From: JANQIO01 sp043513815
GTDB taxonomy: Bacteria; Pseudomonadota; Gammaproteobacteria; Pseudomonadales; Halieaceae
Direction: 5' to 3'
DNA: 64,000 bases
NCBI GenBank assembly: GCA_043513815.1
Contig: CP121313.1
Span: 2,666,001 to 2,730,000 of the forward strand
Made by a program: the position numbers and the translations under genes. This document shows positions 17,679 to 26,348 of the stretch, piece by piece (position 1 is the first letter of the stretch; every line of letters begins with the position of its first letter). Under the pieces are notes generated by a model. That model was given only the letters and a program-made list of their open reading frames with translations. It searched no databases and had not been told where the DNA came from.

Positions 17679-20171
17679 CTAGAATCGATAGTTCAGCGAG
17701 GCACCCAGGGTACGCGGCTGCACAATGTAGGCGCGGTTGCCGTTGCCGTACCAGTTCTCGAACACACCGGTGTCAAAGCTCCAGTGGGCCGACGGGAAGG
17801 CGCCGGTCACGCCCTCTTCATCACCCAGGTTCTTGCCGAATACGGTGAACTGCCAGTCCTTGTAGAACAGGGTGGCCGAGGCGCTGAGCAGCCAGAAGGA
17901 GTCGAAGGTCTCGCTCAGCGCCGATGAGTCGCTGATATAGTTTTCCGTCTCGTCCTGGTAGTAGGCGGTTACCCGGCCCACCAGATCGGTTTCCGGCGCC
18001 AGGCTCCAGCGCTTGTCGAGGCCGGCACTCAATACATTCTGTGGCGTGCCGGGCAGGGTTGAACCGTCCTCAGCAATCAGGCCGCCCTGCTGGGGACTGA
18101 AGAAATCATCCGCCAGCTCGGCGTCCACAAAGGAGTAGGCCACGCGGTAGTGCCAGTCGTTGGCAAAGTAGCCGTCCAGCTCCAGCTCGATACCCTGGGT
18201 CACCGCAGAATCACCATTGGTGGCGATATAAAAACCGAACCAGTCGGTCGTGGTGTTGAGCTGCGGGTCGTCCCAGTCAACGTAAAAGGCTGACAGTGTG
18301 TAGGACAGGTAGTCCGTACGACCCTTGATGCCGATCTCGTAGTTCACTACCGAGTCCTTGGCATAGGTGCGCACCGCATCGGCGTTGGGTTCGCCGAAGG
18401 GGTCGCCGTTATCCAGGCTGGGCACCGCGTTGGCGCCACCGCGACGGTAACCCTCGGAGATCGTGCCGTAGACCATGGCCGTGTCGTTGAGGTCGTAGGC
18501 GATATTACCCTTCAGCAGGATGTCGTCATCCTGATCCTCGGCGCGGGGCACCTCACTGGAGGTCCAGCCTTCGACCAGCGGGAAGCCCATGATGGTGTCG
18601 TTCTGCGTGTCATTGTCAAACCAGCGTGCGCCACCAGTGATTCGCAGGCTGTTGGACAGGTGGTAGGTTACCTCGCCGTAGACCGCAGTCTCCTCGAAGG
18701 TAACATCCCGGCGGTACTCGAAGTCCCGCTCGGTGAGACCGTCATAGAAGCGCGGCCAGAAATTGTCACACACCGGGTCTCCGGTGGCGCGGCAGGCGTC
18801 GTTGAATACATCCATGCCCGGGTTCCAGCTATTCTGGAACACGGTCTGGTCCTGATCCAGGTAGAAGAAGCCGGCCACCCAGTCAATTCTGGATTCGCTG
18901 TTGGAGACCAGGCGAAGCTCCTGGACAAAAGTTTCGTCGTCGTAGCCACGCTCGGCCCGCTGGGCCGGCCGCGGCCAGCCGCTGTAGCCAAAGGCGGTGA
19001 TCCAGTCACGGCTGGCGCCACCATCCTCGCCGCCGGACACCCAAAGCCCGCCATTGTCACTGTTGCCGCTGCCCTCATGCTCGTAGTACGAACTGTTGGA
19101 GGTGAGCGTCGCAAAACCCAGGTCCCACTCAACGTCCAGGCTATAGAGGTCGACATTGCGCTCGGTGTCTTCCAGCAGCACCTGCCCACTTTCGTGGTCG
19201 TCATATTCGAAGTACAGCGGCGATCCCTCGGGCTGCCCGTTGTCGCCCCGGGTGACAGCGCGGCGGGCACCCACGTCGTCCTCCTGGGTCTGCCAGGCGG
19301 CAAGGATGCTCAGGTTGTCAGTCAAGTCGACGCCCAGTGCGACGCGTGCGTATTCCAGCTCTGCGTCATCGGCGTCTTCCACGTTGCGGTAGCAGGCGCC
19401 GTTGAACAGCACCTGGTCGTTGCTGGCCTCTCGGGGATCGAGACACTGGTCGCCGTCGGCGATCAGGGGTTCGCCAAAGGAATTCAACTGATAGGCGTTG
19501 ACGTAATCGACAACACCGTCGTTATTCAGCCGCCCGGCATGGGCGCGCAGTGCCGCGCGATCACCGATCGGGATGTTCAGCATCAGATTCACGTCGCTGT
19601 TGTTGCCGCTGGAACCCTCGCTCTCACTGTATTCACCAAATACCTGGCCTTCGAAAGCCTCGGGGTTAGGCTTGTTGGTGATGTAGCGCACCGTACCGCC
19701 CAGGGAACCGGAACCGTACAGCGTACCCTGGGGCCCGCGCAGCACTTCCACCCGCTTGAGGTCCTTGAGCACAAAGTTCGCAAACAGCGGCGTATTGTCG
19801 ACGTAGGTGGAAACCGTGGGAACGGCATTCAGGGCGATGTCGCCATTGAGCCCGTTGTCGACGTTGAGGCCGCGGATGATAATGCTGTTCACGGTACCAG
19901 AGTTGCGGAATCCGCGGTCCACCACGGAAACGCCGGAAATTGCCCGCAGCAATTCCGCCTGCTCGGTGATCTGCTGGCCCACCATGGCCTCACCGGACAT
20001 GGCAGAGATGTTGTAGGGAATGTCCTCCACCGCCTGGCTGCGAGCGGTCGCTGTGACCACCACCTCCTCGATCTGCTTGGCTTCCTGTGCAAATGAACCC
20101 TGGGCAGTCAATGCGCCCAGTGCAATGGCCAATGCGAGCTTGTTCTTTTCGAAACGTCGATGGTCTTTCAT
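17679..20171 (-). CDS. TonB-dependent outer-membrane receptor
   Basis: 830 residues. A signal peptide (NKLALAIALGALTAQGSFAQ) is followed by a TonB box-like stretch KQIEEVVVTATA. The plug domain has DIPYNISAMSG, LRAISGVSVVDRG, IIIRGLN and VEVLRGPQGTLYGSGSLGGTVRYIT. The long barrel ends with an aromatic residue (LGASLNYRF). There is no N-terminal signalling extension, so it is a plain transporter. It moves a scarce ligand across the outer membrane using TonB energy. The type (VTATAR...IRG, no obvious siderophore partner genes) is common in oligotrophic marine bacteria for organic substrates. It is co-directional with the sulfotransferase just downstream. Confidence 0.93.
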   Translation of the reverse strand: MKDHRRFEKNKLALAIALGALTAQGSFAQEAKQIEEVVVTATARSQAVEDIPYNISAMSGEAMVGQQITEQAELLRAISGVSVVDRGFRNSGTVNSIIIRGLNVDNGLNGDIALNAVPTVSTYVDNTPLFANFVLKDLKRVEVLRGPQGTLYGSGSLGGTVRYITNKPNPEAFEGQVFGEYSESEGSSGNNSDVNLMLNIPIGDRAALRAHAGRLNNDGVVDYVNAYQLNSFGEPLIADGDQCLDPREASNDQVLFNGACYRNVEDADDAELEYARVALGVDLTDNLSILAAWQTQEDDVGARRAVTRGDNGQPEGSPLYFEYDDHESGQVLLEDTERNVDLYSLDVEWDLGFATLTSNSSYYEHEGSGNSDNGGLWVSGGEDGGASRDWITAFGYSGWPRPAQRAERGYDDETFVQELRLVSNSESRIDWVAGFFYLDQDQTVFQNSWNPGMDVFNDACRATGDPVCDNFWPRFYDGLTERDFEYRRDVTFEETAVYGEVTYHLSNSLRITGGARWFDNDTQNDTIMGFPLVEGWTSSEVPRAEDQDDDILLKGNIAYDLNDTAMVYGTISEGYRRGGANAVPSLDNGDPFGEPNADAVRTYAKDSVVNYEIGIKGRTDYLSYTLSAFYVDWDDPQLNTTTDWFGFYIATNGDSAVTQGIELELDGYFANDWHYRVAYSFVDAELADDFFSPQQGGLIAEDGSTLPGTPQNVLSAGLDKRWSLAPETDLVGRVTAYYQDETENYISDSSALSETFDSFWLLSASATLFYKDWQFTVFGKNLGDEEGVTGAFPSAHWSFDTGVFENWYGNGNRAYIVQPRTLGASLNYRF

Positions 20172-20300
20172 GCCAGCCTACCCCGTTGTTGAATTATTTT
20201 TGGCCGCGTTTTCCGCGGCTCTTTTCCAGTGTTTCAAAAACTATCGCAGTGGCCTTCCTTTCCTGTAGGTCCAGTTTTGCACTGCGAATGAGTCCAACCC

Positions 20301-21167
20301 CTATTCGAACTTGTCCCCTGATTCCCGCTCGGGCATGGTCAACGGCCCGAGCGCGTCAAGATATTCAGAGCGCGCGCCCTGCTCGTACGGCGGATAAATG
20401 ATCGCCGTATCGCGGAAACTCTTGAGCACCTGGCAAAGCCCCAGCACGCCGCGCTCGCGGGAGCGGCGCACATTCTCGAAATCGACCTCCATGCTGATGA
20501 CTTCGCGGTTGCCGCCCGCCTGGTGCATCACCGTGCCGTGTGGATCCACAGTGATCGACTGGCCCACACCGAGGCTGCCCGCCACGTTCAGGCTCATTAC
20601 ATAGCACTGGTTACTGGCCGCGGTGGAGCGCGCCAGACAGAGTTCTACCTCGCGGTCGATGGTGTTGGTCATGGTCGGGCACAGAATCAGTTCCGCACCC
20701 TGCCAGACCAGGCTGCGGGCAACTTCCGGGAACCAGATGTCGTAGCAGATACAGAGCCCCACCCGACCGATTCCCGGAATATCGAACACCGCAAAACTGT
20801 CACCGGGTTCGGTGGCTGCCTCGTAGGGTGCGAAAGGATAAATTTTGCGATAGCGTGCAACGACTTCGCCGGCGGGATTGATCATAACCGCCGTGTTGTA
20901 GATCGTGTCGCCATCGGCTTCAAACAGTGTGCCCGGCTGCAGCCAGATGCCGAGTTTGGCAGCCAGTTCGCAGTAAGCGCTCTCCGCCTCGCCGCCGGCC
21001 GGCTGAGCGGTTGCGGGCCTGGAGCCATAGGTTGCCAGCTCCCCCACCACCACCATATCCAGCCAGGGGAAGCTGCGCAGGGCTGCTTCAATCTCGCTCT
21101 GCACCGCGTAGAGATTATTCTGGTGAGATGCCTCCAGCTGCAGGCCCCCGATGCGTAACTGGCTCAT
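20301..21167 (-). CDS. Carbon-nitrogen hydrolase (nitrilase superfamily amidohydrolase)
   Basis: 288 residues. The Glu-Lys-Cys catalytic triad is complete: Glu in VVVGELATYG (about residue 43), Lys in RYRKIYPF (about 110) and Cys in GLCICYDIWFPE (about 145). A second Glu typical of the superfamily lies between them (ATEPGDSF segment). It is most like aliphatic amidase or N-carbamoyl hydrolase branches rather than true nitrilases, though this is an inference. Cytoplasmic. It lies 129 bases upstream of the TonB receptor on the same strand and downstream of the MocR regulator gene, which suggests a catabolic link. Confidence 0.9.
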   Translation of the reverse strand: MSQLRIGGLQLEASHQNNLYAVQSEIEAALRSFPWLDMVVVGELATYGSRPATAQPAGGEAESAYCELAAKLGIWLQPGTLFEADGDTIYNTAVMINPAGEVVARYRKIYPFAPYEAATEPGDSFAVFDIPGIGRVGLCICYDIWFPEVARSLVWQGAELILCPTMTNTIDREVELCLARSTAASNQCYVMSLNVAGSLGVGQSITVDPHGTVMHQAGGNREVISMEVDFENVRRSRERGVLGLCQVLKSFRDTAIIYPPYEQGARSEYLDALGPLTMPERESGDKFE

Positions 21168-21272
21168 GCTTTTCCCGATATGCGCGGGTGTCTCCCCGCT
21201 CCTTGTTATCGCTATGGGGTCAATGTAGTGGTCTGGGGGTCAGCTGCGGTAGCGCCAGATGCGCGGTGCTGA

Positions 21273-23105
21273 TTAGTCCAGTTCTTCGTCACCGGGCGAC
21301 GCGGGGACCAGTACGCCGATATCTGACAGGGTGCAGTCTTCTTCAAACAGTTTGAGGCTTGCGCCGTCACGCACCACGTAGAAACCCAACGGCTCGCCGA
21401 AGTACCAGCCCTCCCACTGCCGATACCACATATCGCCGTCGACCCACCAGCGACCGTTGCCGCGGTACTCATAGGCGAAGCCCTTGCGCCCCACTGCGCT
21501 GCCGTCAGCGGCATAGTCCACATAGACCGGGGAACCGTTGATGTCTTTCCACAGCACAGTAGCGTCGGCGAATACCTGCTCGATGTCTGCACCACTCAAA
21601 CGCTCCCCCTTGGCGGTATCGAGGCGCTCGAAGTGATCATCGGCGAGATCGTGAATCAGCTCGGACAGCCTTTGCACACCGGGCCGAATATTCTCTACCG
21701 GGATGGAGCTGATACCCATGCGAAAACAGTTGCGTGGTGCAGCAGGTGTTGCGTAGTAGTGAGCTATCGGCTCGATGAGGATGCCGCGGCGGGTAGCCTC
21801 GCGCATCAACTGTTGCAGGTCCAGGTCTTCGTTGCCATGAATCCATACCGAGGTGCCGCCCTCGCTGGCGGTGGACTCAACAAAATGCAACAGGTAAAGG
21901 CTCAGCGCCTCCCGCAGGGCTTTCCAGCGCTCCCGGAATACCCGGTGGGTGTGCATCATGAAGCTGTCGTAGTGACCCTGGCTCAGGAAAAACGCCGCCG
22001 CCCGCTGATTGTTGAGCGGCGGGTGCTTGACCTGCAGGCGCCGGAGCTTGCGCGCGGCCTCGATGATTTCCGGCGCCGCCACCAGGATACCCAGGCAGAG
22101 GCCGGGCTCCAGTACCTTGGACAGGCAGGACACATAGATCACCCGGTCCTCGCCGTCCATGCTGCGCAGGGCCGGATGGGGGCTGGACTGGTAGTTGCTC
22201 TCGAACTCGAAATCGTCCTCGATGATCAATTGATCCCGGGCGCGGGCCTTTTCCAGCAGTTCCAGACGCCGCTCGGTAGGCATGGTCACCGACGTGGGGA
22301 CCTGATGACTCGGCGTCACACAGATGATATTGGCGGGGTCCAGGCCCGCATCGACCACCATGCCGCTGGCATCTACCGGCTGGTGCACCATGCGCGCGCC
22401 GCGCTGGGCCAGCAGTTGCCGCATGATCGGCAGCCCGGGTTCCTCCACCGCGACACTCACCGAGGAATCCACCAGCAGGTCGACCACCAGCGCCAGCGCC
22501 TGCTGGGCGCCAACGGTGACCAGAATTTCATCGGGTTTGGCCTGAATACCGCGCCGCGGCAGAATGCGCGTGCGAATCTGCTCGATCAGCGCCGGGTCGT
22601 CTGCGTCACCGGTCTCCCCGGCCCAGTGGTTGATCTCACGCACGCCCAGCGCCAGGCGGGTGGCCTCTCGCCACTCCTTGACGGGGAACAGGGAGGTGTC
22701 AAATTTGCCGTCGAGGAACGGGTACGGGTGCTGGTGCCAGTTGGGTGGAAACACATGGTCGCCAGGGCCGCGCGGAACCGTCTTGAAGCGGGATTCCCAG
22801 CGCCGCCGCCGATCGCGTTTGCCGGGCACCTCACCCGGCTCGGCGCGACCCTCCAGAATATCCTCGTTAACGTATATGCCGCTGCGCTCGCGACTGACCA
22901 GATAGCCCTCTTCGATCAGCTGCTCATAAACCAGCACCACGGTGTTGCGGGCGACACCCAGCTGCTCGGCCAACTTACGTGATGAGGGCAGCCGTTGGCC
23001 CGAGGGAAAGATGCCGCCGGTCACAGCTTCCGCGAGCTTCTGGCGAATCTGTGCCTGCAGACTGAGGTCACTGCCGGGGTCCAGGTAAATAAGAGCTGTA
23101 TCCAT
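21273..23105 (-). CDS. MocR/PdxR-type transcriptional regulator with a C-terminal extension
   Basis: 610 residues, about 110 longer than usual MocR proteins. The N-terminus is a GntR winged helix (LPSSRKLAEQLGVARNTVVLVYEQLIEEGYL, about residues 38-70). The middle is a fold-type I aminotransferase domain with TVGAQQALALVVDLL, VTPSHQVPTSVTMP, IIEDDFEFESNY and the PLP lysine in YVSCLSKVLEPGL. Residues of about 500-610 form an extra domain (LSGADIEQVFADATV, GNGRWWVDGDMWYRQWEGW, FYVVRDGASLKLF). That pattern recalls small DUF995-like domains and is not part of classical MocR. It is divergent from the acyl-CoA ligase gene and upstream of the nitrilase, the likely targets. Confidence 0.9.
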   Translation of the reverse strand: MDTALIYLDPGSDLSLQAQIRQKLAEAVTGGIFPSGQRLPSSRKLAEQLGVARNTVVLVYEQLIEEGYLVSRERSGIYVNEDILEGRAEPGEVPGKRDRRRRWESRFKTVPRGPGDHVFPPNWHQHPYPFLDGKFDTSLFPVKEWREATRLALGVREINHWAGETGDADDPALIEQIRTRILPRRGIQAKPDEILVTVGAQQALALVVDLLVDSSVSVAVEEPGLPIMRQLLAQRGARMVHQPVDASGMVVDAGLDPANIICVTPSHQVPTSVTMPTERRLELLEKARARDQLIIEDDFEFESNYQSSPHPALRSMDGEDRVIYVSCLSKVLEPGLCLGILVAAPEIIEAARKLRRLQVKHPPLNNQRAAAFFLSQGHYDSFMMHTHRVFRERWKALREALSLYLLHFVESTASEGGTSVWIHGNEDLDLQQLMREATRRGILIEPIAHYYATPAAPRNCFRMGISSIPVENIRPGVQRLSELIHDLADDHFERLDTAKGERLSGADIEQVFADATVLWKDINGSPVYVDYAADGSAVGRKGFAYEYRGNGRWWVDGDMWYRQWEGWYFGEPLGFYVVRDGASLKLFEEDCTLSDIGVLVPASPGDEELD

Positions 23106-23246
23106 GGGGCCAGATTATAGAGGACAGCAGCCCGGGAATTGCCAGATCATTTTCATTGAGCTGTGAGCAGCGACCCGCCCATGCTTTGCAGCCACCCCAC
23201 TCCACTGCTAGTGTCGAGGCAGGATAATAACAACAGCGAAGCAGCC
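23106..23246. promoter_or_regulatory. Divergent promoter region between the MocR regulator and acyl-CoA ligase
   Basis: 141 bases separate the MocR start (23105) from the ligase start (23247). MocR regulators commonly bind direct repeats in such divergent regions. I see no strong perfect repeat, so the operator is not pinned down. Confidence 0.4.
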
Positions 23247-24854
23247 ATGAACCTGACAGAATCCTGCAGCCGTGGGCCGGACAGCCCGCCGGTACGCGAC
23301 CTCACTATTGGCGATGCCCTGCGCGAAGTTGTCGCGCGCTGCCCCGAGCGCACCGCCCTGATTGGCGGTTCGCCCGATCCCGCCGAGCGGCGGCAGTGGC
23401 GCTATGACGAACTGCTGGCGGAATCCGAGCAGGTAGCAAGAGCGCTGCTGGCGCGCTTCAAGCCAGGCGAAAAAGTCGCCGTGTGGGCGCCAAATATTCC
23501 CCAGTGGGTGTTGATGGAGTACGGCTGCGCACTGGCGGGTATTGTGCTGGTCACCGTCAATCCCTCCTACCAGTCTGAAGAGCTGGCCTATGTGTTAAAG
23601 CAATCCCGTGCGGTCGGCGTCTTCCTGCTGCCGGAGTTCCGCGGCAACCGCATGCTCTCCCACCTGGAGCAGGCCCGCGACCAGTGCCCGGAATTGCGGG
23701 AGACCGTGCTGTTTTCCGAGTGGCAGGCCTTCCTGGACAGTGGAGCGCCAGACACGCCACTGCCAGACGTCTCGCCATTGGATGCCTGCATGATCCAGTA
23801 CACGTCTGGCACCACCGGCTTTCCCAAGGGCGCCCTGCTACACCACCGCGGACTGGTCAACAACGGCGCCCATACCGTCGACCGCATGGGCGCCGAAGAA
23901 GGGGCAGCCTACATGGGCAATATGCCGCTATTCCATACCGCCGGTTGTGTACTGGCGGTGCTGGGCTGCCTGTCCCTGCGCGGCACTCTGGTGCTGGTCG
24001 AACAGTTCGAACCGGGGCTGATGCTGGAGCTGATGGAAACCTACCGGGCCGGGGCCATGCTCGGCGTGCCGACCATGCTGATCGCCATGCTCGAGCACCC
24101 TGATTTCAAGCGTCGGGACCTGTCCAATGTGCACGCCATTTGCTCGGGGGGCTCCACCGTGCCCGCGGACCTCGTGCGTCGGCTCGAACAAGCGGCGGGC
24201 GCCCCTTTCACTATTGTCTTTGGCCAGACCGAGTGCTCGCCGGTGGCCTGTATGACCCAGCCCGACGACAGTATCGAGGACAAAGCGGAAACCCTGGGCC
24301 CACCCATGCCCGGCGTGGAAGTAAAGATTGTCGATGTGGAGAGTGGCGCTACACTGCCGCCTGGCCAGATGGGCGAGTTCTGCACCCGCGGCTACCACGT
24401 CATGCACGAGTATTTCGAAAACCCGGAAGCCACCGCCAACACTATCGACGCGGAAGGCTGGCTGCACACCGGCGACCTGTGCTCCATGGACGAGCGCGGC
24501 TATTGCACGGTGGAAGGCCGACTCAAGGACATGATCATTCGCGGTGGAGAAAACATCTATCCGCGCGAGATCGAGGAACTGCTGTTCAAGCACCCCGCCG
24601 TGGGTACGGCCGCAGTGCTGGGCCTGCCCAGCGAGCGCCTGGGAGAAGAAGTCGCCGCCTTCCTGCGTCCTGCCCCGGGTCAGTCACTCAACAAGGACGA
24701 ACTGTTTGCTTACCTGCGGGAGCACCTGTCGCCGCAGAAAACGCCGCGCTACTGGTTCCAGGTGGCCGAATACCCGCTCACCGGCTCTGGCAAGATCCAG
24801 AAGTTCGCACTGCGCCAGCAGTGGGAAGACGGGCAGCACAAGGAAATGAGCTAG
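23247..24854 (+). CDS. AMP-dependent acyl-CoA synthetase/ligase
   Basis: 535 residues from ATG at 23247 (MNLTESCSRG), chosen over an ATG at 23163 because family similarity begins here. It contains the ANL-superfamily motifs: MIQYTSGTTGFPKGALL (AMP-binding P-loop), FGQTECSPV, EGWLHTGDLCSMDERGY, RLKDMIIRGGENIYPREIEE and the catalytic Lys of GSGKIQKF near the C-terminus. It activates a carboxylic acid to acyl-AMP and then acyl-CoA. Substrate is not clear; medium-chain fatty acids or a branched or aromatic acid are candidates. Divergent from MocR and convergent with the crotonase. Confidence 0.92.
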   Translation: MNLTESCSRGPDSPPVRDLTIGDALREVVARCPERTALIGGSPDPAERRQWRYDELLAESEQVARALLARFKPGEKVAVWAPNIPQWVLMEYGCALAGIVLVTVNPSYQSEELAYVLKQSRAVGVFLLPEFRGNRMLSHLEQARDQCPELRETVLFSEWQAFLDSGAPDTPLPDVSPLDACMIQYTSGTTGFPKGALLHHRGLVNNGAHTVDRMGAEEGAAYMGNMPLFHTAGCVLAVLGCLSLRGTLVLVEQFEPGLMLELMETYRAGAMLGVPTMLIAMLEHPDFKRRDLSNVHAICSGGSTVPADLVRRLEQAAGAPFTIVFGQTECSPVACMTQPDDSIEDKAETLGPPMPGVEVKIVDVESGATLPPGQMGEFCTRGYHVMHEYFENPEATANTIDAEGWLHTGDLCSMDERGYCTVEGRLKDMIIRGGENIYPREIEELLFKHPAVGTAAVLGLPSERLGEEVAAFLRPAPGQSLNKDELFAYLREHLSPQKTPRYWFQVAEYPLTGSGKIQKFALRQQWEDGQHKEMS

Positions 24855-24884
24855 TCGCCCACTGCTAGTCGCCCACGGCTAGTC
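24850..24884 (+). repeat. 14-bp tandem duplication at a convergent gene end
   Basis: GCTAGTCGCCCACT (24850-24863) and GCTAGTCGCCCACG (24864-24877) are tandem copies, and a third partial copy GCTAGTC starts at 24878. The repeat fills the 24-base gap between the acyl-CoA ligase and crotonase stops and includes both TAG stop codons. It is probably replication slippage. Confidence 0.8.
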
Positions 24885-25793
24885 ATCTTCAGGCCGCGCA
24901 GGCCCCAGTCGCTTGCTGTGGCCCTCGGCAATGGGGTCACCGGAATCCCGCTCTGCCACGGCCTGCTTGAAGCCGACATCCACGGCGCGCTGCCGGAACC
25001 ACAGCCCCTCTGGCGAGTGGCGCGCCACGCCGTCAAACAGGTTGGCAAAGCGCTGGGTGTTGGCCAGGCCCATCGACTCATAAGCCTGATTCACCACCAT
25101 CTTGCTCATCATCAGCTGATTACAGGGCACGCCCTTGATGCGATTACAGAGAGCTTCGACGGCGCTATCCAATTCCTCCGCCGGCACCGCCTGGTGCACC
25201 AGGCCCATCTCCGCCGCCTCTACGCCGCTCACCAGGTCACCGGTAAACAGCATGCGCTTGGCCTTCTCGATGCCGAGTCGATAGACCCACATCATGGTGG
25301 TGGGAATGCCCCACACCCGCGCCGGCGGATAGCCGATGCGCGCGTCCTCGGCCATGATGATCAGGTCGCAGCACAGGGCAATATCGCTACCACCAGCGGC
25401 GGCTGCGCCATGAATCTTGCAGATGGTGGGCTTGTTGGCGCGCCACAGTGACATGAAATCCTCGGTGTTGCGCGACATCATGGCGTAGTCCAGGGTCGGG
25501 TCCCAGGGCATGTCCTGGTTGCCGTGCATTTCCCCCGGCGTCTCCGCATATTCCTGCAGGTCGTAGCCGCCACAGAAACCCTTGCCCGCCCCCTGCAGCA
25601 CAATCACATGCACATCCGGGTCCCGGTCAGCGCGCTCGACCGCCGCGCGCAATGCGCCCGGCAGTTCGGTATTGATGGCATTCAGGCGCTCGGGGCGATT
25701 GAGGGTAATGGTGGCGACACGGTCGGTCGCCTGGTAGTCCACCGGGCTGTCACTCACTGTGGGTCTCCCGTTCAAAAAGGGTGGGTCGGACAT
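24879..25793 (-). CDS. Enoyl-CoA hydratase/isomerase (crotonase) family protein
   Basis: 304 residues with the crotonase fold. LNRPERLNAIN is strand-helix 1, and VIVLQGAGKGFCGGYDLQEYA carries the oxyanion hole. ICKIHGAAAAGGSDIALCCDLIIMAEDARIGYPPARVWGIP is the core with the second oxyanion peptide. The usual catalytic Glu of hydratases is not evident: AxxGG is followed by S-D-I-A-L-C-C-D, and the second Glu position falls near ARVWGI. The reaction could therefore be isomerase, hydrolase or lyase rather than hydratase. It is convergent with the acyl-CoA ligase and probably works in the same acyl-CoA route. Confidence 0.88.
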   Translation of the reverse strand: MSDPPFLNGRPTVSDSPVDYQATDRVATITLNRPERLNAINTELPGALRAAVERADRDPDVHVIVLQGAGKGFCGGYDLQEYAETPGEMHGNQDMPWDPTLDYAMMSRNTEDFMSLWRANKPTICKIHGAAAAGGSDIALCCDLIIMAEDARIGYPPARVWGIPTTMMWVYRLGIEKAKRMLFTGDLVSGVEAAEMGLVHQAVPAEELDSAVEALCNRIKGVPCNQLMMSKMVVNQAYESMGLANTQRFANLFDGVARHSPEGLWFRQRAVDVGFKQAVAERDSGDPIAEGHSKRLGPARPEDD

Positions 25794-25838
25794 GGAGTGT
25801 AATCAAATACAGAAGCCGGCGCGCCGCCTGCCCTGCGA

Positions 25839-26348
25839 CTAGTCAGGGGTATGCGCGGGGTCATCGTCCTCGAACTGGGTGGGCGCTGTAGGTGGCAGCT
25901 TCGCCAGCTGCTCTTCCAGCCGCCGCGCATGCTCTGCTTCCTCCTCAGCATACGTGGTTGCCAGTGCAATTGTGTCGGCGTCCGAGGCGGCGGCGGCCAC
26001 GCTTGAATAGAACGCACCGGCTTCGCGCTCATTGGCCAATGCCAGCTCCAGGGCCTGACGCATGTCCATGCGGTAATGCACGGCCTCGTAGCTGGCAGAC
26101 TCCGGCGCCTCGGCGGGCCAGTCGAATTCCCAGGCCGCCAATGCCGGCAGCTCACGCCCGGTGATGCTGCCTTTCACCTCTGCCAGGTGTTTGGCCGCTT
26201 CTTCGGCCATGCCGTCAAAAAATTCCGCCACGGCAGGACTATTGTGCGCTCGCAATGCCTCGGCCAACTCCCGATAGCGAGTCATCGCCTCTTCCTCCAG
26301 TTCCAGGGCGTGGGCCAGAAAGCGGTTCATTTCTGCTGTTCCCGTCAT
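25839..26348 (-). CDS. Ferritin-like (rubrerythrin-type) di-iron protein
   Basis: 169 residues forming a four-helix bundle with two E-x-x-H-type iron sites: ELEEEAMTRYREL and GMAEEAAKHLAEV in the first half, ANEREAGAFYSSV and YAEEEAEHARRLEEQL in the second. No rubredoxin domain is present. Such proteins reduce peroxide or bind oxygen and iron. The ATGA overlap with the korB-like gene upstream (26345-26348) means translational coupling. It may protect the oxygen-sensitive iron-sulfur enzyme from peroxide, which is an inference from position. Confidence 0.85.
   Translation of the reverse strand: MTGTAEMNRFLAHALELEEEAMTRYRELAEALRAHNSPAVAEFFDGMAEEAAKHLAEVKGSITGRELPALAAWEFDWPAEAPESASYEAVHYRMDMRQALELALANEREAGAFYSSVAAAASDADTIALATTYAEEEAEHARRLEEQLAKLPPTAPTQFEDDDPAHTPD

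Noticed and set aside
18660..20096. 478-codon plus-strand ORF opposite the TonB receptor
   Set aside because: Antisense to a clear TonB receptor and without any recognisable domain.
20200..20222. Hairpin GCCGCG-TTTTC-CGCGGC as a terminator between nitrilase and TonB receptor
   Set aside because: The T-run falls on the plus strand, where no gene needs ending; on the coding strand it is followed by A.
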